Positions 36,096 to 45,102 of a DNA stretch of 64,000 bases are shown here, in pieces. The DNA is from Chitinivibrio alkaliphilus ACht1. Its GTDB lineage: Bacteria; Fibrobacterota; Chitinivibrionia; Chitinivibrionales; Chitinivibrionaceae. Both the position numbers and the translations under genes were made by a program. Position 1 is the stretch's first letter. Each line of letters starts with the position of its first letter. The notes under the pieces were generated by a model. That model ran no database searches. It saw only the letters and a list, made by a program, of their open reading frames with translations, and was not told the DNA's origin. The DNA lies in NCBI RefSeq assembly GCF_000474745.1, contig NZ_ASJR01000009.1:1-64000 (forward strand), in the 5' to 3' direction.

Positions 36096-36826
36096 ATCGC
36101 TATTTTGCACGGGTTGAGTATGATGGAACAGAGTTTGCTGGGTGGCAGGTGCAGCCTGATCAACGAACGGTTCAAGGGAGTATTGAAAAAGCCCTGGCGG
36201 TGTATTTGCAAAGCCCTATTCGAGTGGTCGGCGCAGGACGAACCGATGCGGGTGTGCATGGACGGGGCCAGGCACTACATTTTGATACAGAACACACGCT
36301 CTCTTCAAAGAGCGCTCTTCGTGCTCTGAACTCCTTATTGCCCGATGATGTTGCTCTCTACGACCTTTCTCCTGTTACCTCTGATTTTCATGCGCGGTTT
36401 TCTGCCTGTTCGCGACGGTATCGATACTATCTTTCTACGGAAAAACACCCCCTTTCCCATCGTTTCTACAGCAGGGTCTCCTATCCCGTTGATTGGACAC
36501 GTTTTTCAGAGGAACTCTCTTGTTTGCCCGGTGAACGTATTTTTACGTCCCTTTGTTCTTCACGGTGTTATACGGATAATCATCGGTGTAGGATTACAGA
36601 GGCAACCTTGACACAACTTGATGATACCCATTTTGTGGTGTCTCTTACAGCAGATCGTTTTCTCTATAACATGGTTCGAAATATCGTTGGCACCGTAATT
36701 GATATATCCCGAGGATATTTGGAGGAGGGTATTCTTGAGATTCTGGAAAAACGTGATAGGAGTGCTGCGGGAGTAACTGCGCCAGCACGGGGCCTTGTGC
36801 TGGAGTATGTTTCCTATGATACATAA
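36092..36826 (+). CDS. truA: tRNA pseudouridine(38-40) synthase TruA
   Basis: TruA isomerises uridines 38-40 in the tRNA anticodon arm. 244 residues is normal. The catalytic Asp52 is in GAGRTDAGVHGRGQ; other signatures are RVEYDGTEFAGWQ, FHARFSACSRRYRY and FLYNMVRNIVGT. GTG 36092 overlaps the holA stop and has GGAGAG upstream, and gives the usual start, so it is preferred to an in-frame ATG at 36062 inside holA. Confidence 0.94.
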   Translation: MNRYFARVEYDGTEFAGWQVQPDQRTVQGSIEKALAVYLQSPIRVVGAGRTDAGVHGRGQALHFDTEHTLSSKSALRALNSLLPDDVALYDLSPVTSDFHARFSACSRRYRYYLSTEKHPLSHRFYSRVSYPVDWTRFSEELSCLPGERIFTSLCSSRCYTDNHRCRITEATLTQLDDTHFVVSLTADRFLYNMVRNIVGTVIDISRGYLEEGILEILEKRDRSAAGVTAPARGLVLEYVSYDT

Positions 36827-37922
36827 GCAGGGCCTGTATAAATATGCCCTTTTAGTATTGCTCCTTATCTGCAGCATTTTACTTGGGGTTGTGGTGTCTC
36901 TTTTAGCAGGACAGCAGCCTATGGATACACAAGATTTTACCATGGCAGCTCAGAATGCTCGAAAGAGTGTTGTTGGTATTGAAGCGAAGGGTAAAGAGGT
37001 TGTCCGCTCGGGATACTACTATGATTTTTTTAGAAATCGCTTTTTCCGTCGTGACTACCGTGAGTTTGTAGAAGATTTTGAAAATATGGGGTCGGGAATG
37101 ATTATCGACTCAACGGGGTATGTGTTAACCAGTTACCATGTTGTAGAGGCAGCCCGTGATCTTACGGTGAGTTTTTCCGATGGAAATCGGTATGCGGCTG
37201 AGGTTGTTGGGCTTGATTCGCTCAGTGATTTAGCGGTGGTTCGTATTGCTGATACCACTCGTCGGTTTCAGCCGGTGTCCTTTGCAGATTCCGATAGGTT
37301 GCGCGTGGGGCAGTGGGCCTTTGCCATGGGGAATCCCTTCCTTAATTTCTTTCGTAACTCAGACCCTACGGTGACTGCTGGGGTTGTCAGCGCTCTTCAT
37401 CGTAATTTTCGGAGTTCATCAGGGGCAATTTATCAAAATATGATACAAACCGATGCTGCTATTAACCCCGGCAACTCCGGTGGGCCACTCATGGATCACA
37501 ACGGACGGGTGATAGGGGTAAATGCCTTTATCTTTACGGGAAGTGAGGAATCTCCACAAGCAGGATCTATCGGTATTGGCTTTGCGATTCCTGCAAATCT
37601 TGCACAGCGTGTGGCCCAGGAGCTTATTACGCATCAAGAGCGACGTAAAGCCTATACGGGAATTGTTCTATACGACGTGCCTGCTCCGGGATTTTATCAT
37701 GAGCCGGGGGTGTATGTGCAATATGCGGACCCTCTCGGGCCGGCAGCTGAAGCGGGTATTCGCATGGGTGATCGCATAACCGCGGTGAACAATCGCCGTA
37801 TTCATGCTCCCCATGACTTGACGGGAATTCTTGTACCCTTTTTTCCCGGTGATACGATTTCTATTTCTGTTGTGCGGGAAGGGGAGCGACGAAACTTTCC
37901 TGTAGTATTAGGTACGCGCTGA
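36816..37922 (+). CDS. DegP/HtrA-like membrane-anchored serine protease
   Basis: 368 residues. One N-terminal membrane helix (YALLVLLLICSILLGVVVSL) anchors a periplasmic trypsin-like domain. The catalytic triad is His in TSYHVVEA, Asp in SLSDLAVVRI and Ser in NPGNSGGPLMD. A single PDZ domain follows (GPAAEAGIRMGDRITAVN). The anchored form with one PDZ resembles DegS or HtrA-type proteases of envelope quality control. ATG 36816 overlaps the truA end by 11 bases. Confidence 0.92.
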   Translation: MIHKQGLYKYALLVLLLICSILLGVVVSLLAGQQPMDTQDFTMAAQNARKSVVGIEAKGKEVVRSGYYYDFFRNRFFRRDYREFVEDFENMGSGMIIDSTGYVLTSYHVVEAARDLTVSFSDGNRYAAEVVGLDSLSDLAVVRIADTTRRFQPVSFADSDRLRVGQWAFAMGNPFLNFFRNSDPTVTAGVVSALHRNFRSSSGAIYQNMIQTDAAINPGNSGGPLMDHNGRVIGVNAFIFTGSEESPQAGSIGIGFAIPANLAQRVAQELITHQERRKAYTGIVLYDVPAPGFYHEPGVYVQYADPLGPAAEAGIRMGDRITAVNNRRIHAPHDLTGILVPFFPGDTISISVVREGERRNFPVVLGTR

Positions 37923-37979
37923 GAAATTATATATTTTGTGTCGGTGTCCCTCTGAACATTATTACTATGAAGGTACAAT

Positions 37980-38285
37980 ATGGTACGATATCTCAAAGAA
38001 CGAAAAATATCAACACTGCTCTTAGTTGTGTTTGTGGGGATTCTCCTTGGCAGTTTTCTCACTGAGCTGGTCTCTCTTCTTCCCGGAGGAGATCATAACG
38101 TGGTACGTAATATTTTTACCACGAGTATTCCCATTCGTTTTGGGAGTTTTGAAGACGGGGCATTTCAAGCTCGTTTAATTGATTTCGGAGCACTTCGATT
38201 TCAATTTGCCTTTGAATTAAAGATTAATCTTTTATCCATTGTTGGGTTAATCTCTTCTGTTTCAATTTTTAGTAAATACAAATAA
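37980..38285 (+). CDS. DUF4321 small membrane protein
   Basis: 101 residues with an N-terminal membrane helix (STLLLVVFVGILLGSFLTEL) and a second one at the C-terminus (INLLSIVGLISSVSIFS). The ending LRFQFAFELKINLLSIVGL is the DUF4321 signature. The function of the family is not known. It lies 17 bases upstream of gatA. Confidence 0.75.
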   Translation: MVRYLKERKISTLLLVVFVGILLGSFLTELVSLLPGGDHNVVRNIFTTSIPIRFGSFEDGAFQARLIDFGALRFQFAFELKINLLSIVGLISSVSIFSKYK

Positions 38286-38302
38286 GGACTGGAGGAGAGT
38301 CT

Positions 38303-39736
38303 ATGGCCTTTTTTCATACCTCCGTTGAATCTGTCGTAACGCAGGTTGCTGCGGGTACAATTTCTGCTATGTCCTTAGTGGAAAAGTCTCTTAGTCGCAT
38401 TGCAGAACAAAATCCGACAATTAACGCCATAACCACGGTTTGTGCAGAGCAGGCTCGGAGACGGGCTGAATATGTGGACTCTCTTTCTGAAAAAGAGAAG
38501 CAAGCATTGCCTTTGTGCGGTATTCCCGTGGCGGTAAAGGATAATATATGCACGAAGGATGTGCCAACGACCTGTTCTTCACGAATGCTTGCGGAGTACA
38601 TTCCTCCCTATAATGCTCACGTTGTTGAGCGATTGGAAGCGGCCGGTGCAATTGTGGTGGGTAAGGCCTCCATGGATGAGTTTGCCATGGGATCAAGTAA
38701 TGAGACTTCTTTTTTTGGCCCCGTGAAGAACCCGCGAAATACTGACGTGGTTCCCGGTGGGTCCAGCGGTGGAAGCGCTGCTGCTGTTGCTGCCGACATG
38801 GTACCCCTCGCTCTTGGTTCAGATACAGGGGGCTCTATTCGGCAACCCGCATCGCATTGCGGAGTGGTTGGGCTTAAGCCAACCTATGGACGGGTTTCTC
38901 GATACGGCCTTGTTGCCTTTGCATCCTCTTTTGACCAAATTGGCCCCTTGGCTCAGCGGGTGGAAGATGCATCCTTGTTGCTGTCGGTGATTGCCGGAGA
39001 AGATCGCCGTGACTCAACCAATGCTGCTCGGGCGTATAAGCATGAACGGCCCGAAACGAGGGGCGATTTTTCTAATGTGACTGTGGGGGTTCCCAAGGAG
39101 TATTTCTCCCATGAGGTATCGTCAGAGGTAGCCGCACGTATTGAGACGGTCATAGAGACGCTTCGGCATGGAGGAGCTCGTATTACCGAGGTGTCCCTTC
39201 CTAATGTTTCTCATGCAATTGCTGCGTATTATGTTCTTGCCACGGCTGAAGCATCTTCAAACCTTGCACGGTTTGATGGGGTGAAGTATGGGTTTCGGGC
39301 CGATGAATCGGGAGATTTGGCTCGTATGTACTGTGCAACGCGTCGAGAGGGTTTTGGTGAAGAGGTGCGTCGTCGTATTCTTTTGGGTACCTATGTGCTT
39401 AGTTCTGGATACTACGATGCCTATTATCTACAAGCTGCCAAGGTACGAACCTTAATTAAGCAGGATTTCTCCCGTGCCTTTGAGACCTGTGATCTCCTTT
39501 TATCTCCGGTAACGCCATCTCCTGCGTTTCCTGTGGGAGAAAAGATCAGTGATCCCTTAGAGATGTATTTGACGGATATTTTTACGGTTTCTGCAAATTT
39601 AGCCGGCATACCGGGCATTGCGATTCCTGCAGGCACAGCGGGAGAATTGCCCGTGGGTGCTCAGCTCATGGCTGCCGATTGGGATGAGAAGATGCTCTTG
39701 TCCGTTGGGGCTGCCTTGCACGATCCGAAAGCGTAG
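38303..39736 (+). CDS. gatA: Asp-tRNA(Asn)/Glu-tRNA(Gln) amidotransferase subunit A
   Basis: GatA releases ammonia from glutamine for GatB, which amidates mischarged tRNAs. The amidase-signature triad is present: Lys in PVAVKDNICT, and cis-Ser and Ser in GGSSGGSAAAVAADMVPLAL and GSDTGGSIRQPA. 477 residues is standard. GGAGG is well placed before ATG. gatB and gatC are not in the window; the usual gatC position upstream is occupied by the DUF4321 gene. Confidence 0.94.
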   Translation: MAFFHTSVESVVTQVAAGTISAMSLVEKSLSRIAEQNPTINAITTVCAEQARRRAEYVDSLSEKEKQALPLCGIPVAVKDNICTKDVPTTCSSRMLAEYIPPYNAHVVERLEAAGAIVVGKASMDEFAMGSSNETSFFGPVKNPRNTDVVPGGSSGGSAAAVAADMVPLALGSDTGGSIRQPASHCGVVGLKPTYGRVSRYGLVAFASSFDQIGPLAQRVEDASLLLSVIAGEDRRDSTNAARAYKHERPETRGDFSNVTVGVPKEYFSHEVSSEVAARIETVIETLRHGGARITEVSLPNVSHAIAAYYVLATAEASSNLARFDGVKYGFRADESGDLARMYCATRREGFGEEVRRRILLGTYVLSSGYYDAYYLQAAKVRTLIKQDFSRAFETCDLLLSPVTPSPAFPVGEKISDPLEMYLTDIFTVSANLAGIPGIAIPAGTAGELPVGAQLMAADWDEKMLLSVGAALHDPKA

Positions 39737-39742
39737 TATTCG

Positions 39743-40315
39743 GTGAAGCTTCTTGTTATCGGTATTTTTTGTGGGGTCTTGAGTGGGTGTGCTGTCATGG
39801 AGAGTACGGCGGTCCTGCCGTCCCACCGACCTTGTCCGGTTCCTGAGGAGGATACGTCTTCGAGACGTGAGAGCCCGCGTTATAGGGCGCGGCAACAGGA
39901 TACGATCGATCATACTTCACACTCCACATCTCCCCGGAAAAGCTCTCGTCGCTTAGAACGGACCGCTCGATCGTATCTCGGGGTTCCGTATGAATTTGGG
40001 GGCACCACACGCCGAGGCATGGACTGTTCCGGTTTTGTCTATCGGGTATACACTGACCTTGGATATGATGTATCTCGCTTGAATTCCCAGGGGTGGTATG
40101 ATCACGGTGGAAGGCGTGTATCCCGGAATAGTTTGCAAGTGGGAGATCTCTGTTTTTTTGGTCCCTCCCGCAGAATTAACCACGTTGGGTTTTATGTGGG
40201 GAATGATTCCTTTATTCATGCAAGTAGTTCCCGGGGGATTGTTATAACGTCCCTTGATGATCCATATTGGAGTGCTCGCTTTGTAGGGTGTCGTCGTATC
40301 ACTCCGGAAAAATAA
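39743..40315 (+). CDS. NlpC/P60 cell-wall endopeptidase, lipoprotein
   Basis: 190 residues. A lipoprotein signal (FCGVLSGCAVM) is followed by a basic low-complexity linker (about 35-75) and an NlpC/P60 domain. The catalytic Cys is in RGMDCSGFVYRVY, His in INHVGFYVGND and the third polar residue in FIHASSSRG. Such enzymes cleave peptide stems of peptidoglycan, as E. coli Spr/MepS does. GTG 39743 lies six bases after gatA, so they may share a transcript. Confidence 0.9.
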   Translation: MKLLVIGIFCGVLSGCAVMESTAVLPSHRPCPVPEEDTSSRRESPRYRARQQDTIDHTSHSTSPRKSSRRLERTARSYLGVPYEFGGTTRRGMDCSGFVYRVYTDLGYDVSRLNSQGWYDHGGRRVSRNSLQVGDLCFFGPSRRINHVGFYVGNDSFIHASSSRGIVITSLDDPYWSARFVGCRRITPEK

Positions 40316-40391
40316 ATTGGTTGTTCAAAATATTCACAAATGCATCGATTCTGCGTAGTATATTAAAAGAGAGTGTAAACAAGGAGAATAG

Positions 40392-43300
40392 ATGTTTCGC
40401 GCTGTTTGTATGGTGCTTTGTATACTTATGGGTACGTCATGGGCATCCTTTTATGAAGTGGTTGAACAAGAGCCCGGACGCATTGTCCTTGATTTTACCT
40501 TTCCTGCTCCTGTGGCTGAAGAGGATACGGCGGGCGAACGTCGGGTGACGGTGCCGGGTTTGGCCCCTGCAGTAGTGGGAGCACAAGAGGTTCCATACCC
40601 AACAAAACAACTCCTCCTCGCTCTTCCACAGCGCAAAGACGTGCGTACTACCATCGAAGTACATGCGGAGCACACCCACGGAATTACGGGAAACTTTCAA
40701 GATGATACAGGATATGTCGAGTTACCCGCCAATACTCATCTAGGGCCCATACAGCCCTTGGAAGTTCGCGGGGTACAGCTGCAGCAAATTCACCTTTCGC
40801 CCCTTTCCCATGACGGAAGCAGGTTGGCCCCCCGTTCGATACATACGGCACGGTTGACCATAGAGTATCCTCCAGTCACAGAGGGGCAACGACTTCGACA
40901 GAGCGATTACACAGCAGCGCTTGAGCGATCTGTTCTTAATCCTGCTGAGTTGCGTAAGAGTGCACAGCCTCCACGAACGCTCTCTGCAGATGCCGCGTCC
41001 GCCTATGTGTCACGTTCTGCCACTGTGTTGCATTTTGACCATGCGGTGGAAGGTAATCTGCGCCATGAAGAGTCGGCCGTGGAAGATATTAACGGTGTAT
41101 ATCGTTTCACCGGAGCCGAGCTTGCTGAACTGGGGGAGGCTATACCCATACAGAGTATCACCGTTCGTGCCTCCAATAGAGATGTGTACTCTGCGGAAAC
41201 TCCCGATTATGGCACTATTCCCCCCGGTCTTGTAGATGTTCCGGTGATCGTGCGTGATCATGGCAATACGGGGGTCCTTGACCCTGAGGATGAGGTTCTT
41301 ATTCCTGCATCTGCTGTAAATTATTGGGTGTGGCAGGATAATGACTGGACAATGAACTATAGTGATTTTGATTATCGTCGGCATTACTGGATTAGTATTG
41401 ATACGGGAACAGTGATGGAATCATACGAGCCATCCTCTGCGGAAAATTTTCCTGTGGAACAGACGGGACGGGTGTATCGGCGAATTCAACAGAGTAACGC
41501 CCTTGAGACGTTCGATTCAGATTATGCTACCACTACCTCCCGTCGGTGGAAATGGATTACCCTCAATCAGCGTAACAACAGTTTTCGTCAAAACCTTGCG
41601 GGACGAATCTTTTCTCCGGCGGAGGAGAGCTCCGTGGGGATTCGTTTTGGCTTTACTAATGTGGATGGCGCTCCGCGTTTCGGTCTCTCCTTTGGAGGAC
41701 GTGAGCGATCTCCCCTTTCGTGGTCCGCAGGAAAAACCCCTTGGTATGAAGCCGAAAGGGTGGATGAAGCAGAATCTTTTGAGATTACCTTTCAAAGTGG
41801 CGGGCTTGGTGATCTCTGGTATTATGATCTCTTTTATGATCGGAGCCTCGATTTTTCCGGGGCAAGCACCGCTCTCACCTTTTATTCGCGTGACGCCTCT
41901 TCTCAGGATGGGCAGAATCTCGTGGAGTATCAATTGGAGAATCTCCCTGAAGAGTATACCCTTGTACTGCGGGAAAACAGTCGTCACGGTACAATGAAGT
42001 ATGTGGGCAAACCAGATTCTGGCGGTACCTTTGCGTGGGCAGATACCCTTGGCATGGGGTTGAGTTATCATGTTATTCCGGAAAGCCAGTTTCTTCATAC
42101 GTCTCTTCAACGGTGGGAACCTCCTGCCATAACATCCCCCTTTCTTATTCCAAGCCTTCACACCCATCGTGGCGAGTATGACTATCTCATTCTTACCACA
42201 GAATATTTCTTTTCGGCCGCAGAGGAGTTGGCAGAACTCAAATCCAGTCAAGGTATGCGGCCGGGCATTATTCTTGTAGAAGATGTGTTCCGTGAATTTG
42301 CCGGAGGAATGCGGTGCCTTTCTGCCATACGAAATGGTTTGCGAAGGGCCTTTGAAGATCTCGGAATGCCATCGTATCTGACACTTTTTGGCATGGGGCA
42401 TTATGATTACAAGGGGTATCGTACAGACCTTGAAAACCATATACCTCCCTATATATCTCGTTCTTCCGGCTCTCCTGTCTTAGAAGAGTTTTTTGCCTAT
42501 TTTCGACCGGGGGATGAACCGGCCCAAGCCATAACGGGGGGGAATATTCCTGCGTTGTTTGTTGGGCGAATTCCCGCAAATACCCGTGCTGAAGCACGGG
42601 CATATCTTGCAAAATTACGGACCATGGATGAGAAACCTCCCGAGCAGGATGATTTTCGTAATCGGGTTCTCTTTCTCAGTGATGATGATACACAGCGTGG
42701 AAGACCGGAAAATCTCCAGCATTGGCAGCGGAATAATGTTTTTATGAATACCCTCGTGGCGCAGGATCCTGCCTATGATCTCTTTGAAGTCAATTTGCTT
42801 GAATATCCCTTTAGTAGCGGTTGGACAAAACCAGGGGCACGAAGCCGGTTTCTTTCAGAGCTTAATCGGGGTACCATGATGGTTTCTTTTTTCGGTCATG
42901 GGTCGAATCGTTCTCTCACCGATGAAGGAGTTTTCGGGGTAAATGATATTTCCTTTCTTGAAAATCGTGATAACTACTTTCTGTTTGCGGCCTTTTCTTG
43001 TGCGGTCTCGTTTTTTGACAATCACGAACTTGATAATATCGGAACGCGCTTAGTACTTGCCGATGGCCGGGGAGCGATTGCCACCATTGGAAGTACCCGA
43101 GAATCGTGGGATGGAAGTAATGCAACCTTTGGAAGACGTTTCAGTTCAGAGTTTTTTACCCCCCAAAATGGTGAGGTCCCTACGGTTGGCATGGCCTTTG
43201 GCCAAGCCCGTCTTGGGGCAAATCGGGTGGAGCGCTATGCCCTTATGGGAGACCCGGCGTATCGTCCGCATCGGGCGCGTCCCACGAGGGAGCTGGAGAT

Positions 43301-44516
43301 TACCACAGTGGATGGAGAACCAGCTCATTCAGCGGCAATTTTTGATCGCCTGACCCTTTCTGGAGAGCTCCCGCCAGAACTTGCCGGTGCTGAAAATGTA
43401 CGGTACACCGTGGCAGTCCAAAACCCCATCCGCCATGATGTTGAACGGAAAGATCTTGAAAGTGCCCCCGCTGATGTGATGCGTACATATGATCTTCCGG
43501 GAGATATGGTATACCATAGTGGCGTGTTGGAATCTCAGGGGACAGCCCTTTCCCATACTATACAAATTCCTCGCTCCATTGCTCAAGTTGATTCGGGGGT
43601 TACCTTCCGAATGTATGCGTGGGCCAAGGACTCCCCCGATGCATTTGTGGCGTATACGGATACGCTTCCTGTTGAGGGGATTAATTATGATGAAATAGAC
43701 ACAACCGATACAGAAGGCCCCTCCATAGCCGTACGATTGCAGCCGAGTCGTGATCGGGAAGATTTGGACCAAGGTTTTATCAGCGAATTTGTTGACGCTC
43801 CGGGAAGAATCGAAGTTGATGGTTTTGTTGGAGATACCTCCTTTCCAATTATTAATGATCGTGTGGATACAACAATACAGAATTTTATCTCTTTAGAGAT
43901 ACTTCTCCGGGACACTTCCGGAATTGATCATTTTTATGACAAACCCGGTGAAGGAATTACTGTGGAAATTGATGGGGTGATGCCCTTACGCGTGGTGAAT
44001 GAAGAGTTTGAGAGCCTTGCGGAAAGAGATCGAGCAGGGCGTATTACCCTCTTTGTTCCTCGAAGCTCTGTTCCTCGTACGGGGGAGTATACATTCACCG
44101 TGGCAGCTTCTGATATTTTGGGCAATCGGACACGGAAGCAGTATGTGTTAGATATTACCTCTCTTGAGGAAAGCCAGTATACCCTTGGCGAGGTGTTTGC
44201 CTTTCCTTCTCCGGCTCGCATGGGCGAGTATACACGTTTTTGGTTTAATGAGCCCGGACGCAATGTGGGGCGAACAGAGTTGAAAATTTTCACCTTGGAT
44301 GGTCAGCTGGTGAAACGTGTTCCCGATGTGCGCCCTGGATATACGTGGGATCTTCGTGATGCACGAGGAACCCCCCTGTCTCCAAATGTCTACCTCTACC
44401 GTCTGTATGCAGAACGGGACACGCGTGCTCGAGCAGAACGGTTTCATCGCAGTGACGCCTCCCGTGAGGATATTACCAGTTCTATCAAGAAATTGATTAT
44501 CTATCCTCCTCGATAA
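40392..44516 (+). CDS. C25 (gingipain-type) cysteine peptidase, PorU-like
   Basis: 1374 residues with a signal peptide (MFRAVCMVLCILMGTSWA). The long N-terminal half resembles the PorU leader region (YEVVEQEPGRIVLDF). The C25 catalytic domain carries His836 in SFFGHGSNRSLTDE and Cys870 in AAFSCAVSFFDN, with GRGAIATIGSTRESWDG after it. The C-terminal 90 residues form a FlgD/type IX-like sandwich (LKIFTLDGQLVKRVPD, SPNVYLYRLYAERD). PorU is the sortase that removes type IX sorting domains at the cell surface in Bacteroidota. A secreted C25 protease is the alternative. No other type IX gene lies in the window. AAGGAG precedes the ATG. Confidence 0.8.
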   Translation: MFRAVCMVLCILMGTSWASFYEVVEQEPGRIVLDFTFPAPVAEEDTAGERRVTVPGLAPAVVGAQEVPYPTKQLLLALPQRKDVRTTIEVHAEHTHGITGNFQDDTGYVELPANTHLGPIQPLEVRGVQLQQIHLSPLSHDGSRLAPRSIHTARLTIEYPPVTEGQRLRQSDYTAALERSVLNPAELRKSAQPPRTLSADAASAYVSRSATVLHFDHAVEGNLRHEESAVEDINGVYRFTGAELAELGEAIPIQSITVRASNRDVYSAETPDYGTIPPGLVDVPVIVRDHGNTGVLDPEDEVLIPASAVNYWVWQDNDWTMNYSDFDYRRHYWISIDTGTVMESYEPSSAENFPVEQTGRVYRRIQQSNALETFDSDYATTTSRRWKWITLNQRNNSFRQNLAGRIFSPAEESSVGIRFGFTNVDGAPRFGLSFGGRERSPLSWSAGKTPWYEAERVDEAESFEITFQSGGLGDLWYYDLFYDRSLDFSGASTALTFYSRDASSQDGQNLVEYQLENLPEEYTLVLRENSRHGTMKYVGKPDSGGTFAWADTLGMGLSYHVIPESQFLHTSLQRWEPPAITSPFLIPSLHTHRGEYDYLILTTEYFFSAAEELAELKSSQGMRPGIILVEDVFREFAGGMRCLSAIRNGLRRAFEDLGMPSYLTLFGMGHYDYKGYRTDLENHIPPYISRSSGSPVLEEFFAYFRPGDEPAQAITGGNIPALFVGRIPANTRAEARAYLAKLRTMDEKPPEQDDFRNRVLFLSDDDTQRGRPENLQHWQRNNVFMNTLVAQDPAYDLFEVNLLEYPFSSGWTKPGARSRFLSELNRGTMMVSFFGHGSNRSLTDEGVFGVNDISFLENRDNYFLFAAFSCAVSFFDNHELDNIGTRLVLADGRGAIATIGSTRESWDGSNATFGRRFSSEFFTPQNGEVPTVGMAFGQARLGANRVERYALMGDPAYRPHRARPTRELEITTVDGEPAHSAAIFDRLTLSGELPPELAGAENVRYTVAVQNPIRHDVERKDLESAPADVMRTYDLPGDMVYHSGVLESQGTALSHTIQIPRSIAQVDSGVTFRMYAWAKDSPDAFVAYTDTLPVEGINYDEIDTTDTEGPSIAVRLQPSRDREDLDQGFISEFVDAPGRIEVDGFVGDTSFPIINDRVDTTIQNFISLEILLRDTSGIDHFYDKPGEGITVEIDGVMPLRVVNEEFESLAERDRAGRITLFVPRSSVPRTGEYTFTVAASDILGNRTRKQYVLDITSLEESQYTLGEVFAFPSPARMGEYTRFWFNEPGRNVGRTELKIFTLDGQLVKRVPDVRPGYTWDLRDARGTPLSPNVYLYRLYAERDTRARAERFHRSDASREDITSSIKKLIIYPPR

Positions 44517-44608
44517 ACATCAGGAGGGAGGGGAAATTTTCTCTCCCCCTTCTGCAGTATTTTCCCTGGTGTCTCCCAAAACTTCCTTTTTCTCGGTGTT
44601 TTTTCCAT

Positions 44609-44624
44609 TGGCATGAATTATGCT
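44609..44624 (+). promoter_or_regulatory. Possible sigma-54 (-24/-12) promoter
   Basis: TGGCATGAATTATGCT keeps the GG and GC dinucleotides with exactly ten bases between them, as in sigma-54 promoters; the -12 element is ATGCT instead of TTGCT. It lies 38 bp before the 60-residue gene. No sigma-54 activator is encoded nearby. Confidence 0.35.
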
Positions 44625-44630
44625 CCAACA

Positions 44631-44650
44631 GTGATGAATACGTTCATCAC
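44631..44650. repeat. Perfect 8-bp inverted repeat before a small gene
   Basis: GTGATGAA and TTCATCAC flank TACG. The hairpin or operator ends just before the AGAGG ribosome site of the small gene, so it could act as a repressor site or an RNA stem in the 5' leader. Confidence 0.6.
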
Positions 44651-44661
44651 AAAAGAGGTAT

Positions 44662-44844
44662 ATGAGTATGGAGCATGTGAAAAAACAACTTATCCAGGAA
44701 GCGCAAAAAAGTTTTTCTAATATTCGTCCTTGTAGCAGTAAGGGGAGTTTTCAAGACTGTTTTAGTGTTGAAGGTGATAGCCTTCTATTTTGGTTTAATA
44801 CCCCGGATAATTCAACGCATATTATGACGGCAGATCTTGCGTGA
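44662..44844 (+). CDS. 60-residue protein of unknown function
   Basis: A short protein with a helical basic start (MEHVKKQLIQEAQKSF), two cysteines (RPCSSKGSFQDCF) and a strand-rich end (SLLFWFNTPDNSTHIMTADL). There is no signal peptide. I do not recognise it. AGAGG is placed well before ATG 44662. The gene has its own leader with a possible sigma-54 promoter and a perfect inverted repeat, which argues that it is a regulated gene and not noise. It stands alone between the C25 peptidase and the signalling operon. Confidence 0.55.
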   Translation: MSMEHVKKQLIQEAQKSFSNIRPCSSKGSFQDCFSVEGDSLLFWFNTPDNSTHIMTADLA

Positions 44845-44928
44845 TAGTATCTTTTTCAAGAAGATTACATAAATTACACCTCTGTTTTAGACAAGGCTAA
44901 CAAAATTCGGCCTCAATGTACTTTTTTC

Positions 44929-44956
44929 CTGTTTTTTACATAATACAACGTATATT
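44929..44956 (+). promoter_or_regulatory. Candidate sigma-70 promoter of the signalling-operon leader
   Basis: CTGTTT (44929-44934) and TATATT (44951-44956) are separated by 16 bp, the spacing seen at three better promoters in this window. The -35 is weak. It would start transcription near 44963. Confidence 0.4.
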
Positions 44957-44962
44957 ATAGCA

Positions 44963-45056
44963 GAACATATAAGACGTGTGCTCAGCGGGGATCACTCCAA
45001 AAACAAAATCCCCGGTGTGAATAAATGCGGAGGCAGGAGCTCTCCGCATTTTTTTG
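44963..45056 (+). ncRNA. Candidate structured leader or small RNA (attenuator)
   Basis: Between the candidate promoter and a strong terminator lie about 94 bases with no reading frame. A 7-bp stem CGGGGAT/ATCCCCG (44986-44992 with 45008-45014) closes an A-rich loop containing CTCC, which could pair with GGAG in the terminator stem. The signalling operon starts 47 bases beyond the terminator without a visible promoter of its own. It could be an attenuator or riboswitch; it matches no class I can name. A free small RNA is the alternative. Confidence 0.35.
45023..45056 (+). terminator. Rho-independent terminator upstream of the signalling operon
   Basis: AATGCGGAG pairs with CTCCGCATT around a 9-base loop and runs into a stretch of seven Ts. 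It lies 47 bp before the zinc-ribbon gene, so it either ends a small RNA or controls readthrough into the operon. Confidence 0.8.
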
Positions 45057-45102
45057 TGGTTTTCCTTGTGTCCTATGGCTGCGGTTATCGTGAGGTGACC
45101 GG

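Noticed and set aside
41517-42440. 307-residue minus-strand frame inside the C25 peptidase gene
   Set aside because: It is long, but its composition is that of an antisense shadow and it has no recognisable domain; the plus-strand gene is continuous and motif-rich.
44522-44560. GGAGGGAGGGGAAA / TTTTCTCTCCCCC hairpin after the C25 peptidase
   Set aside because: The pairing is imperfect and no T run follows, so I do not call it an intrinsic terminator.
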